DNA of 33,950 nucleotides from a virus. Within the stretch, counting starts at the first letter, position 1; every line of letters begins with the position of its first letter. The position numbers and the translations under genes are program-made. Below are positions 22,965 through 30,180 of the stretch, in pieces. The notes beneath the pieces are model-generated. The model made no database searches and was not told where the DNA came from. It saw nothing but the letters and a program-made list of their open reading frames with translations. The stretch lies in IMG/VR virus record IMGVR_UViG_3300021335_001443, positions 1 to 33,950 of that record; one strand, 5' to 3'.

Positions 22965-24731
22965 TTATCCCTCACATGCTAGGCACTCTTCTTCATTCTC
23001 GCTGAAGTTGAAGTTATAGCGCTCTGTTTTCTTAGAAAGATCGTCTGATCGTTTGAAGGCTTCGGAGCGCAAGTAATATAGTGTTTTAACACCTTCTTTC
23101 CATGCAAGCATATGAACTTCATGAAGCTCTTTTTTGCCTACGTCGGCTGGAAAGAATAAGTTTACAGATTGTGACTGGCAGATATATGGCTGTCTATCTG
23201 CTGCATGAACTACTACCCACTCTTGCCCAATTTCAATAGCCGTCTTAAAGACATCCTTAATATGGTCAGGCAGGTCAAGATGAGAAATACTTCCTCGATT
23301 AGAAACTATACTAGCCCACACTTCATCAGTGTTCATTTTATATACATCCAAAACTTTTTCAAGATGAGGATTTCGGAAGGTATGGGTGCCGGTCAAAGTT
23401 TTTTGATTAAACGTATTTGCCCGATACGGTTCGATTCCCGGAGACGTATTTCCGCAGATAATGCTGCTAGAAGCGTTCGGAGCGATTGCCAATAGGTGTG
23501 CATTACGAACCTGGTCGTGACCCTTGGCATCTGGACATGGTCCTCTTTCCTCGGCAAGAATTTTTGTTTCTTGCAACGCTGCACGTTTGATGTGCTTAAA
23601 GATTGCCTTATTTACAGTTCTAGCAACATCACTTTGAAAAGCAATTCCTTTTGACTGTAAGTAGGCGTGGAATCCCATTGCTCCGAGTCCGATGGATCTT
23701 TCACGATGGGCGGAATAGACTGCTTTATATAGCTGGTCTGGAGCTGTTTTAATAAATACATCCAAGGTATTATCAAGCATCCTAATAAGATCAGGAATAA
23801 ATTGTTCATTGTTTTTCCATTCGTCAAACTTTTCCAGATTGACCGAGGATAGACAACATACTGCTGTTCTGTCGGTATCTGTGGGGAGTGTAATCTCAGA
23901 ACAAAGGTTTGACTGAGATACTGTAAGACCTAACCTGCGTTGATAATCGGGAAGATGGTCGTTTACAGTATCTCCCCACATAATATATGGTTCACCCGTC
24001 TCATGACGGTTTTGGATAATTTTAATCCACAGTGCCTTAGCCGACACCGTTTTAGTAACCTCATTTGTGTGAGGATCAATTAGCTGCCAAGAGTCATCGT
24101 AGGTTTTATCTACGGTGGCTTTTTCAATGATACGCATAAACTTATCAGAGATAACGATGCCGTGATGTATATTTACGCATTTACGGTTAGCATCTCCAGT
24201 TGGTTTACGAATATCAAGGAACTCTTCAATTTCAGGATGGCTAATGTCTAGGTAGGCTGCATTAGACCCACGACGAGTTACACCCTGCGAAAAAGCAAGC
24301 ATCATACTGTCACTTACTTTTACAAAAGGTACAACACCTGTAGACTCAGAGCCTCTAGATGTTTTTGTACCTTTAGACCTTACTGCACCCCAGTAAGTAC
24401 CAATGCCTCCACCTACACTAGAAAGAAAAGCATCTTCGGTAAAGATCTCTGTAATACCTTCACGACTATCATCAACATAGTTTAGAAAGCAAGAGATAGG
24501 CAGACCCCGACTAGTGCCGCCGTTGGAAAGTAGAGGAGTAGCAAACATAAACCACTGCTGAGAAGCATAGTCATAAATGCGTTGAGCATGAGCCTCATCG
24601 TCAGCAAAAGCCTTAGCAGCCCTAGCATACGCATCTTGTGGGCTTCTTTCTTCTGGTAGCATATAGCGATCCCGAAGTGTCTGCTTTGCAAACTCTCCAA
24701 TTAGTGCATCTCTGTTATAATCAATTTTCAT
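22965..24731 (-). CDS. nrdA: Ribonucleoside-diphosphate reductase, class I alpha subunit, without ATP-cone
   Basis: 588 residues, against about 760 in E. coli. Reduces ribonucleotides to supply deoxynucleotides for phage DNA. Active-site residues in order: C81 (PISCFLN), N275, C277 and E279 (NLCSEI), C292 (partner of C81), the radical-transfer pair Y552-Y553, and the C-terminal shuttle cysteines C583-x2-C586. The protein begins about where the catalytic core begins, so the N-terminal ATP-cone that switches activity off with dATP is missing. The substrate-specificity site region is present. AAGGA precedes the ATG. No thioredoxin or glutaredoxin is in the window, so host reductants are presumably used. 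Confidence 0.96.
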   Translation of the reverse strand: MKIDYNRDALIGEFAKQTLRDRYMLPEERSPQDAYARAAKAFADDEAHAQRIYDYASQQWFMFATPLLSNGGTSRGLPISCFLNYVDDSREGITEIFTEDAFLSSVGGGIGTYWGAVRSKGTKTSRGSESTGVVPFVKVSDSMMLAFSQGVTRRGSNAAYLDISHPEIEEFLDIRKPTGDANRKCVNIHHGIVISDKFMRIIEKATVDKTYDDSWQLIDPHTNEVTKTVSAKALWIKIIQNRHETGEPYIMWGDTVNDHLPDYQRRLGLTVSQSNLCSEITLPTDTDRTAVCCLSSVNLEKFDEWKNNEQFIPDLIRMLDNTLDVFIKTAPDQLYKAVYSAHRERSIGLGAMGFHAYLQSKGIAFQSDVARTVNKAIFKHIKRAALQETKILAEERGPCPDAKGHDQVRNAHLLAIAPNASSSIICGNTSPGIEPYRANTFNQKTLTGTHTFRNPHLEKVLDVYKMNTDEVWASIVSNRGSISHLDLPDHIKDVFKTAIEIGQEWVVVHAADRQPYICQSQSVNLFFPADVGKKELHEVHMLAWKEGVKTLYYLRSEAFKRSDDLSKKTERYNFNFSENEEECLACEG

Positions 24732-24740
24732 TATCTGTCC

Positions 24741-25577
24741 TTAAATAACTCTACCGTATATCTTGGCCAAGTCATCTTGAAGCATTTCTAGCTTATCCCC
24801 TATCGCTTCTTCGCAAAATGATCTTAGGTCCATCAACTGATATGACAGCAGCATCTGATCCTTAGACTCGTTCAATGCTTGAATATACTTTGCATTTCCG
24901 GGCAATGGTAAGTTACCGATGAGATCGAATACAGAGCCATACTCTTCTAGTAGACCTACTGCACGTTTGGGGCCAACCCCATCTACACCGGGAACATCAT
25001 CACCCTTATCCCCCATCAAAGTTTTCAAGTCAATATACTGTTCAATCTCTACTGGGTGGTCCCAGTTATCATATGTTGTTTCTTTCCGTGTTACTGTAGA
25101 AAAGCGAGAAACGTCTTCTTCGATAAGCAAGTCCCAGTCTTTATCGCTAGAGATCATCCATATCTCGTTGATATCGAGAGCATACTTATTTTCTACAATG
25201 TAAGCAGCAATATCATCTGCTTCTACACCTTGGTATCGCAAGATAGGAAACTCGCAGTTATCAAGGGTCTGCTGATAGTATTCAAAGAAACGTTCTGAAT
25301 CACGCTTCTCTTCTTCTGTAGCATTTTCATGACGCCTGCGACGAGTCATCTTATAGCCTGGATGGAGGCTCCTACGCCATGAGGAACCTCCATCAGCCAG
25401 TATAACTATCTGTCCACAATCATACGAATTAGCCAGAGACTTTACCGTGGAGATAAAGTCTGTTGGCATATCAAAGTCATTACCTGTATGCTTCCACCTA
25501 AACGCTAGGTTTAGGCTGTCTACTAGGAGGGTCTTTTTTGGGTCCCGTGGTGATAGTGGCTTCAACGGTCTTGACAT
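24741..25577 (-). CDS. 5'-3' exonuclease / flap endonuclease (FEN, T5 D15-like)
   Basis: 278 residues of the FEN/PIN superfamily. Removes RNA primers and 5' flaps during replication. Acidic metal-binding residues in the expected order: D20 (LLVDSLNL), D62 (ILADGG), E119, D121 and D122 (VEADDIA), D145 and D147 (SSDKDWD), then D190 and D193/D194 in MGDKGDDVPGVDGVGPKRA, the helix-three-turn-helix DNA-binding motif. Basic residues after the second Asp (RRSLHPGYKMTRRRR) suit the arch. The stand-alone gene complements the polymerase fragment, which shows no FEN domain in the visible part. The start overlaps the resolvase gene by 80 bases, a long overlap; no later start would keep D20 complete. Confidence 0.93.
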   Translation of the reverse strand: MSRPLKPLSPRDPKKTLLVDSLNLAFRWKHTGNDFDMPTDFISTVKSLANSYDCGQIVILADGGSSWRRSLHPGYKMTRRRRHENATEEEKRDSERFFEYYQQTLDNCEFPILRYQGVEADDIAAYIVENKYALDINEIWMISSDKDWDLLIEEDVSRFSTVTRKETTYDNWDHPVEIEQYIDLKTLMGDKGDDVPGVDGVGPKRAVGLLEEYGSVFDLIGNLPLPGNAKYIQALNESKDQMLLSYQLMDLRSFCEEAIGDKLEMLQDDLAKIYGRVI

Positions 25578-26004
25578 AGTTTTTCCATTCTTCTTTTAAC
25601 CATTCATCTGCAAGCATAGTGTAGCACGAAAGCTGATTGATGTAAAGATATTTTTTAAGTTTTGTTGGCTTAATTTTCACAGCGACAAACCACTTACTCC
25701 TATCGTACTTGTAAAAAAGCATAGGCTCTGCCTTAGCTCCTTTAGACTGGTGTTCAATTTTTGTCCACCACTTTACTAGGTTGTTTGTGGCTGCTGTAAG
25801 AATTTTATCGTTTAGTGCGCTATCTTTGTAGTGTTTTACTTCAACAAGAATTTTGTTTACTTGATTGGGAAGGAATAGGTCTCCCTTTGCCCACTCTAGG
25901 GCACCGGAAGAAGGAGTACGTTCCCAAGGCAGATCAGTATGCTCTCTTAGCATATCCCTTACTGCATATTCTGCCCGCAATCCTTTTGTTCTAGTATTAA
26001 CCAT
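25498..26004 (-). CDS. PD-(D/E)XK nuclease, Hjc-like Holliday junction resolvase
   Basis: 168 residues. The pattern of the archaeal Hjc/phage resolvase fold is visible: basic N-terminus with K8-G-L-R-A-E12, then WERTPSSGALEWAKGDLFLP with catalytic Asp, and VNKILVEVKHYKD giving the E-x-K pair. The SSG turn before the Asp is typical of Hjc. Would resolve branched DNA from recombination and replication before packaging. It sits among sbcC/sbcD-like and FEN genes, which suits this job. The basic C-terminus (GPKKDPPSRQPKPSV) is encoded in the stretch shared with the exonuclease start. A generic DNA endonuclease role is the alternative. Confidence 0.8.
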   Translation of the reverse strand: MVNTRTKGLRAEYAVRDMLREHTDLPWERTPSSGALEWAKGDLFLPNQVNKILVEVKHYKDSALNDKILTAATNNLVKWWTKIEHQSKGAKAEPMLFYKYDRSKWFVAVKIKPTKLKKYLYINQLSCYTMLADEWLKEEWKNYVKTVEATITTGPKKDPPSRQPKPSV

Positions 26005-27790
26005 AATTTAACCTTGATATGCCATCTTGTTTAGTTATGAGTACCTTTGCGAGCAAAGGGTGACTCCAACCATGTGATACTAGAAATGTATTCAACCCTT
26101 CCTCCTTGAGTAGTACTTCAATAAGACAGTCTCTTCCATGCTCAGCTAAAACATTTATTGCTTCATCCAAGAACAGAATGTTAATTTGAGTCTTGCTAAT
26201 AGAGTTCATCATCTTTCTAATAGCAAGAAGTGTAGCTACATTCACCATAGCAAGTTCCCCACTAGACAGTGCAGAGATATCAATGTCTTCTCCGTTATCT
26301 GTTAGTACGACATTTAGCTTATCTGCAACAATAGTGAACAGAAGGGTGAATCTTCCATCCGAGAGATCAGCCAAATACATGTTTGTTAGCTCTTCAATAT
26401 CCTTAACTAAGTTTTCTAGCTTATGTGCGACCAGACCATTAGTTGAAAATGCTTTCTTAAGCGTTTCTGCGATCGAAAGAGTCTCCGTAGCCTCACGTAA
26501 AATGTTCTTATATTTTGTCAGTTCGGCGCTATGCTCTGCAAGTTGTTCTGAAATTACTGCAATTCTTGAATTATGCGCGGTAATTTCATTATTTTGCCTA
26601 AGAACAATGTCATAACGAGCTTTTAGTGCTGCTGTTCGTTGTTCTATGCGGTCAATTTGTGCTGTAAGGTCGTCAATATTTTCTAGTGTCGATTGTAGTG
26701 AGTCATCAATTTGAACATAAATACTTTCCCACTCTGATTTTTGCTTTTTATGGTGGTCTATAAGAGAGTTTTTCTCTCTAATTCGCTTAATTTCTGCCTG
26801 TAAAGCTGCAATTTTAGCTTCTGCAGTTTCTACAGACTCTTCTTCATCTTGTATAAGCTGTTTTGTCTCAGATTCATCAATTTTTTGAAAACAGGTAGGA
26901 CAATTATTGCCTAATTTTGCCATTTTATTGATTAAAGCAGTACTAGAGTTAACTATAGCTGTCTGTTCACCAACTTTTAGAGTAAGGTCTCTAGTGTCTT
27001 CTTTTTCTTGAGCAATAATAGCATCATCATACTCAATTTGTTGTATTAATTCTTTAAATTTATTATTAGTATTAATTTTTCGATTGATTTCTTTAATTCT
27101 AGTAACTTTATCCCTAAGTGCCCATACCTCATCTTCATCTTTAGGCTCTTCGGGCTGTTCTAGTAGTGGCTTTTCTTCGGGTATATCTTTATTTTTATTA
27201 ATCCACTTTTGAATAGAGTCAATATTCCCGTGTATCCTAGTAACTTTAGTGTTTAACTCTTTAGTTAATTCTTTAAAGATATTATGATACTTGTCATACT
27301 CATCCAAGCCAAACAAGTCAATCAAAAACTTCTTTCTATTAGCATCTGTAGCTGTTAGAAAAGACAGTCCGTCAGTAACACTTTGATACATTAGCTGAAC
27401 AAAAACTTTATAGTCAATACCTAAGATTTTTTCTATAGTTTTAAACGTTTCTGTAGCCGTATGAGATGAAATGTCTACTCCATCTTCTAGTAAGTTTACT
27501 TTTAGATTGCCTCGCCGCTTAATTTTAATTATATATTGTTTGTCGTTATATGAAAACTGCAAGTCTATCCAGTATTGTTTTACGTCATTTACTCGATTAG
27601 GTATGTTAGCTTTCTTAATGCCTTTTGAATTTTTATTGTATAGTGCTTCTTGTATAATTAAGGAGATAGAAGATTTGCCTGCTCCATTATCTCCAATTAG
27701 CTGTGTGATTGTATTTTCGTTTAGCTTTAGCTCATTTTCTTTACCATAGCTAAAGCAATCACCCCAGTTAACTTGTTCTAGAATAAGCAT
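25997..27790 (-). CDS. SbcC/Rad50-like recombination ATPase (T4 gp46-like)
   Basis: 597 residues, a short SMC-type ATPase. Walker A is GDNGAGKSS at about 33-41; a long coiled coil follows; the zinc hook C-P-T-C is near 294-297 (NCPTCF); the returning coil leads to the ABC signature SSGELAMVNV and Walker B INILFLDEAINVL near 535, with the D-loop and a closing VSHGW. Together with the SbcD-like product just upstream it forms a DNA end-processing nuclease complex that makes 3' single strands for recombination-dependent replication. GGAGG lies before the ATG; the gene starts inside the end of sbcD (23-base overlap), as in T4 and T5-like clusters. Confidence 0.93.
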   Translation of the reverse strand: MLILEQVNWGDCFSYGKENELKLNENTITQLIGDNGAGKSSISLIIQEALYNKNSKGIKKANIPNRVNDVKQYWIDLQFSYNDKQYIIKIKRRGNLKVNLLEDGVDISSHTATETFKTIEKILGIDYKVFVQLMYQSVTDGLSFLTATDANRKKFLIDLFGLDEYDKYHNIFKELTKELNTKVTRIHGNIDSIQKWINKNKDIPEEKPLLEQPEEPKDEDEVWALRDKVTRIKEINRKINTNNKFKELIQQIEYDDAIIAQEKEDTRDLTLKVGEQTAIVNSSTALINKMAKLGNNCPTCFQKIDESETKQLIQDEEESVETAEAKIAALQAEIKRIREKNSLIDHHKKQKSEWESIYVQIDDSLQSTLENIDDLTAQIDRIEQRTAALKARYDIVLRQNNEITAHNSRIAVISEQLAEHSAELTKYKNILREATETLSIAETLKKAFSTNGLVAHKLENLVKDIEELTNMYLADLSDGRFTLLFTIVADKLNVVLTDNGEDIDISALSSGELAMVNVATLLAIRKMMNSISKTQINILFLDEAINVLAEHGRDCLIEVLLKEEGLNTFLVSHGWSHPLLAKVLITKQDGISRLNYG

Positions 27791-28706
27791 TAAATACCTC
27801 CATAGTAGCGTCTAGTGCATCATCTGTTACATTTAGTACTTCCTGTAGGTAGGTAGCAAGTTCTTCTTCAATAGTCTTGTCTGTCAAGTTAATCGACACT
27901 TCTGTGTTTCTCTTAACAATCTTCTTATCTAGTAGTTCTGTGTTTGCAATAGTACTAAGTTTTTGTAGGTCGCCTTCAATCTCATAAATTGTATGATCGT
28001 ACTCGGTTGGGATCATCTCTTCTGCCGTTAATACGGTCTTACGAATAAGTTGTGGCAGCTTAAACTTATGCCACGTCCACTGCGTTAGATCATCACTGTC
28101 AATAAGCAGATAACCTGTATCTACAGAAGAACGATGAAAGCTGGTAGTCATTGGACTTCCTGGATACACAATATTTCTTTGCGTATTGGAATGACTGTGT
28201 AAATCACCAGCATAAACCACAGGAAACACTTCTAGTCTTTCTAGGTCTACTTCTGGTTTTACATGAGGAGGTATTTCTCCCCTTACGTGGGTAAATAGAG
28301 GCTTGTGTGGTTCACATCTTTCTATTTCACCTTTTTTATGCAAGTCTGCATATGGTAGTATTGTAAAGTCTGTATACTCGGTTGTCTTTGTTACAATCTC
28401 TACAAATGGATTTAGGTTTTCTGAAACAGTAGTAAGATAGTCAAAAAATGTCTGACCCTTTTTAGTTGCTTCATGATTACCGTCAAAAATTATAGTTGGC
28501 ACCTTAACGCTTTTTAGAAACTTAAAGTAAACAGCTAGTTCTGTAAGAGTAGGTAGTCTATCAAAAACATCTCCACCTACAATGTGCATATCGCACTCTA
28601 TGTTCGAAAGCTGGTCTAGAAACATATCATACCTATTTTGTGCCCACTGCACAGGTACGTTTTTCTGTCCTAGTTTAATGTGCCAATCTGCCGTAAATAG
28701 TATCAT
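27768..28706 (-). CDS. SbcD/Mre11-like nuclease subunit (T4 gp47-like)
   Basis: 312 residues of the calcineurin-like phosphoesterase family. Metal motifs in order: D7-x-H9 (MILFTADWH), GGDVFDR, DGNHEA, then FTHVRG and YAGDLHSHSN. These bind two Mn ions and give exonuclease and endonuclease activity on double-stranded ends. The last 110 residues form the capping/ATPase-binding part. GGAGG sits before the ATG (28711-28716 region). It follows a strong hairpin after SSB, and its product pairs with the SbcC-like ATPase. Confidence 0.93.
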   Translation of the reverse strand: MILFTADWHIKLGQKNVPVQWAQNRYDMFLDQLSNIECDMHIVGGDVFDRLPTLTELAVYFKFLKSVKVPTIIFDGNHEATKKGQTFFDYLTTVSENLNPFVEIVTKTTEYTDFTILPYADLHKKGEIERCEPHKPLFTHVRGEIPPHVKPEVDLERLEVFPVVYAGDLHSHSNTQRNIVYPGSPMTTSFHRSSVDTGYLLIDSDDLTQWTWHKFKLPQLIRKTVLTAEEMIPTEYDHTIYEIEGDLQKLSTIANTELLDKKIVKRNTEVSINLTDKTIEEELATYLQEVLNVTDDALDATMEVFNAYSRTS

Positions 28707-28725
28707 TGGCCCTCCAATAGTAGGA

Positions 28726-28748
28726 GGGGGTGGAACGAATCCACCCCC
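28726..28748 (-). promoter_or_regulatory. GC-rich hairpin between SSB and sbcD genes
   Basis: TCCACCCCC (28740-28748) and GGGGGTGGA (28726-28734) form a perfect 9-bp stem with a five-base loop. On the minus strand it starts nine bases after the SSB stop codon and is followed by mixed sequence with no U-tract. It resembles the hairpin after the capsid gene and may stabilise SSB mRNA or lower reading into sbcD. Confidence 0.65.
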
Positions 28749-28756
28749 TTAATTAC

Positions 28757-29398
28757 TTAGCGGAAATCAGCAGGAATCTCGTCATCAATATCTTCCGAGG
28801 CTCCAGACCCGCTGCGAAGTTCATCAAGGTACTTCTTAATATCATCAGCAGCAGGACGGCGAAGAATGTCATCAATAGCTGCGCTGGCATTTACCACCTC
28901 CAGCTCATCTTCATTCAACGCACGATTTTTGCAACGAAGCTGCTTTACATTGTATTCTACGTTGTAAACTTTAGGTCCAGTCTTATCACGATTGAAGACA
29001 ATGTCCCATCCTTTTTCTGCGTCGGAAGGATCACCCAGGTCTTCAACCATATCTACGATTGTACCAAACAGCTTGCGCTTGTGGTTAAAAATGCGAACAA
29101 CTTTGTCGTCCGTCTTTGTATCCAGACACAGGCTTGCGTATGCCCACTCTGGAGTAAGGTCTGGGAAGTATTCTTTTACCCAGTCTTTTTCTTGGTTGTC
29201 AAATGTTTCGGTCTCACGATTAAATGCAAGACACTCTACTGGAGACTTTACGCCGTCTTTATTAGGAACCCAGTAGATGTAACGGGCAAGAACACCGCCA
29301 AAGATGCGTACTTTATTTTCTCCGGGAACCATCTTGTAGCTTGGAGTTTTGTCACGCTTTGGTGCTTCGCCTTTTACTTGGTTAAATGATAGTGCCAT
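28757..29398 (-). CDS. Single-stranded DNA-binding protein
   Basis: 213 residues. The middle looks like an OB-fold (KVRIFGGVLARYIYWVPNKD, then ECLAFN and a Trp/Tyr-rich part), the layout of gp32/gp2.5-type phage SSB proteins. The last 20 residues are strongly acidic and end DIDDEIPADF plus Arg, the hallmark tail through which SSBs recruit polymerase, helicase and nucleases. AAGGAAAG precedes the ATG. Codons are CGN-rich compared with neighbours, suggesting strong expression. It lies between replication and recombination genes. The fold is inferred from pattern; the acidic tail and context carry the call. Confidence 0.8.
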   Translation of the reverse strand: MALSFNQVKGEAPKRDKTPSYKMVPGENKVRIFGGVLARYIYWVPNKDGVKSPVECLAFNRETETFDNQEKDWVKEYFPDLTPEWAYASLCLDTKTDDKVVRIFNHKRKLFGTIVDMVEDLGDPSDAEKGWDIVFNRDKTGPKVYNVEYNVKQLRCKNRALNEDELEVVNASAAIDDILRRPAADDIKKYLDELRSGSGASEDIDDEIPADFR

Positions 29399-29409
29399 TT
29401 TAGCTTTCC

Positions 29410-29775
29410 TTATTCAAATGCAAAATAGATTTGGTTGTTTTTTACTGTTAGTAGCTCGTTGTCTGTAGGTATAAATGGTGCCAGCCTACAGTCTAGCGTT
29501 CTTTTTCTGCTATAAAGATACTCTGCGTATGATCTTCTAGCAGCTAGTGTAATATACTCTACAATCTTAAAGTTTGATAAGCCTCTTTCTTGTAGTAATA
29601 ATTCTGGATGTAACAAGAAGGAATCGCCATCAAACTGCATATCATAGAACTTATTTAGACTTCTTTGTTTTTTCGAGGGTAATACATATGGCCAAGTAAT
29701 GGAAGAGATAATTAATATTATGTCTTTCTTACTTTTAGCACGTCTTTTTACTTTTGCCCAGTCGAATAGAATCAT
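29410..29775 (-). CDS. Hypothetical protein before SSB
   Basis: 121 residues, basic N-terminus (WAKVKRRAKSKKDIILIIS) then mixed alpha/beta (DMQFDGDSFLLHPELLLQER, FKIVEYITLAARRSYAEYLY). No known family recognised. The Arg/Lys-rich start and its place in the replication operon suggest nucleic acid contact, which is inference. AAGGTG lies before the ATG. A promoter-like element ends directly at the start codon, so RNA from that promoter would miss the start of this gene. It ends 11 bases before SSB. Confidence 0.6.
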   Translation of the reverse strand: MILFDWAKVKRRAKSKKDIILIISSITWPYVLPSKKQRSLNKFYDMQFDGDSFLLHPELLLQERGLSNFKIVEYITLAARRSYAEYLYSRKRTLDCRLAPFIPTDNELLTVKNNQIYFAFE

Positions 29776-29804
29776 ATATTACCACACCTTGTTCTATAAG
29801 TCAA
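29776..29804 (-). promoter_or_regulatory. Candidate minus-strand promoter for SSB
   Basis: On the minus strand: TTGACT (29804-29799), 17-base spacer, TAATAT (29781-29776), 5 of 6 and 4 of 6 matches. The ATG of the 121-residue gene follows with no gap, so the start of RNA (about 29769) would be within that gene and the first complete gene on the RNA would be SSB. It faces away from the plus-strand promoter at 29824. Confidence 0.4.
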
Positions 29805-29817
29805 GAAAAATTTTTTA

Positions 29818-30180
29818 TTAGGGTTGACATGTATCATAAGCTGTCCTATACTGGGAAGCTAACTCCCTACAAACTTGTCTAAACTCAGAACCGTGGGGAC
29901 GAATACTAGTCCCATATTTTTCCCAAGCATACAGATGAGCAAGCTCATGTACTAGGGTGCTTTGTTGCCTAAAGTCACTTAGACTGTTATTAATATAGAT
30001 AACTTTGTCTCCGCCTTCATAGATGATGGCTCTTCCTAATGTGTAGCCACCTCTAATTGCTTCGTGCCTCCCTGACACATAGAAAACTTCAACATCTTCT
30101 GGAATATCTACTATACTAGTTGGGGTCATACTAGACCAGAACAGCGCTAGAGCTGTTAAGGTAAAAAATTTATAGATCAT
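29818..30180 (-). CDS. SprT-like zinc metallopeptidase with N-terminal hydrophobic segment
   Basis: 120 residues. Zinc peptidase motif H78-E79-x2-H82 (LVHELAH) with the third ligand H96 in PHGSEF, the HG-x-x-F pattern of SprT-like proteins. The catalytic core is small but has all ligands. Residues 5-17 (FFTLTALALFWSS) after a Lys at position 4 look like a signal peptide or membrane anchor, which intracellular SprT/Spartan proteins do not have. It could act on an envelope protein or peptidoglycan-linked target, or the hydrophobic stretch may just be a buried strand. Start overlaps the helicase stop by 11 bases. Confidence 0.75.
   Translation of the reverse strand: MIYKFFTLTALALFWSSMTPTSIVDIPEDVEVFYVSGRHEAIRGGYTLGRAIIYEGGDKVIYINNSLSDFRQQSTLVHELAHLYAWEKYGTSIRPHGSEFRQVCRELASQYRTAYDTCQP
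29824..29852 (+). promoter_or_regulatory. Near-consensus sigma70 promoter, antisense to the replication operon
   Basis: TTGACA (29824-29829, 6 of 6), 17-base spacer, TATACT (29847-29852, 5 of 6), with an A/T-rich stretch just upstream (29805-29820) like an UP element. It lies within the end of the SprT-like gene, pointing rightward against the minus operon. Expected start about 29859. No plausible plus-strand gene follows. Confidence 0.5.
29859..29921 (+). ncRNA. Candidate short antisense RNA
   Basis: Predicted from the promoter at 29824-29852 and a possible terminator: GGGAC (29896-29900) pairing with GTCCC (29909-29913), then ATATTTTT (29914-29921). The stem is only five pairs with an eight-base loop, so termination may be leaky. 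The RNA would be complementary to the last third of the SprT-like coding region, including its third zinc histidine. Confidence 0.25.

Noticed and set aside
22961-22975. GTG at 22975 as the nrdB start
   Set aside because: The ATG at 22963 has GAGGG at ideal distance; the GTG lies before that site and adds four unconserved residues.
28730-29389. A 219-codon plus-strand reading frame covering nearly the whole SSB gene
   Set aside because: It has no ribosome site, reads as a low-complexity Cys/Phe/Val-rich protein and mirrors the SSB codon pattern; the minus-strand protein has a good SD and acidic SSB tail.
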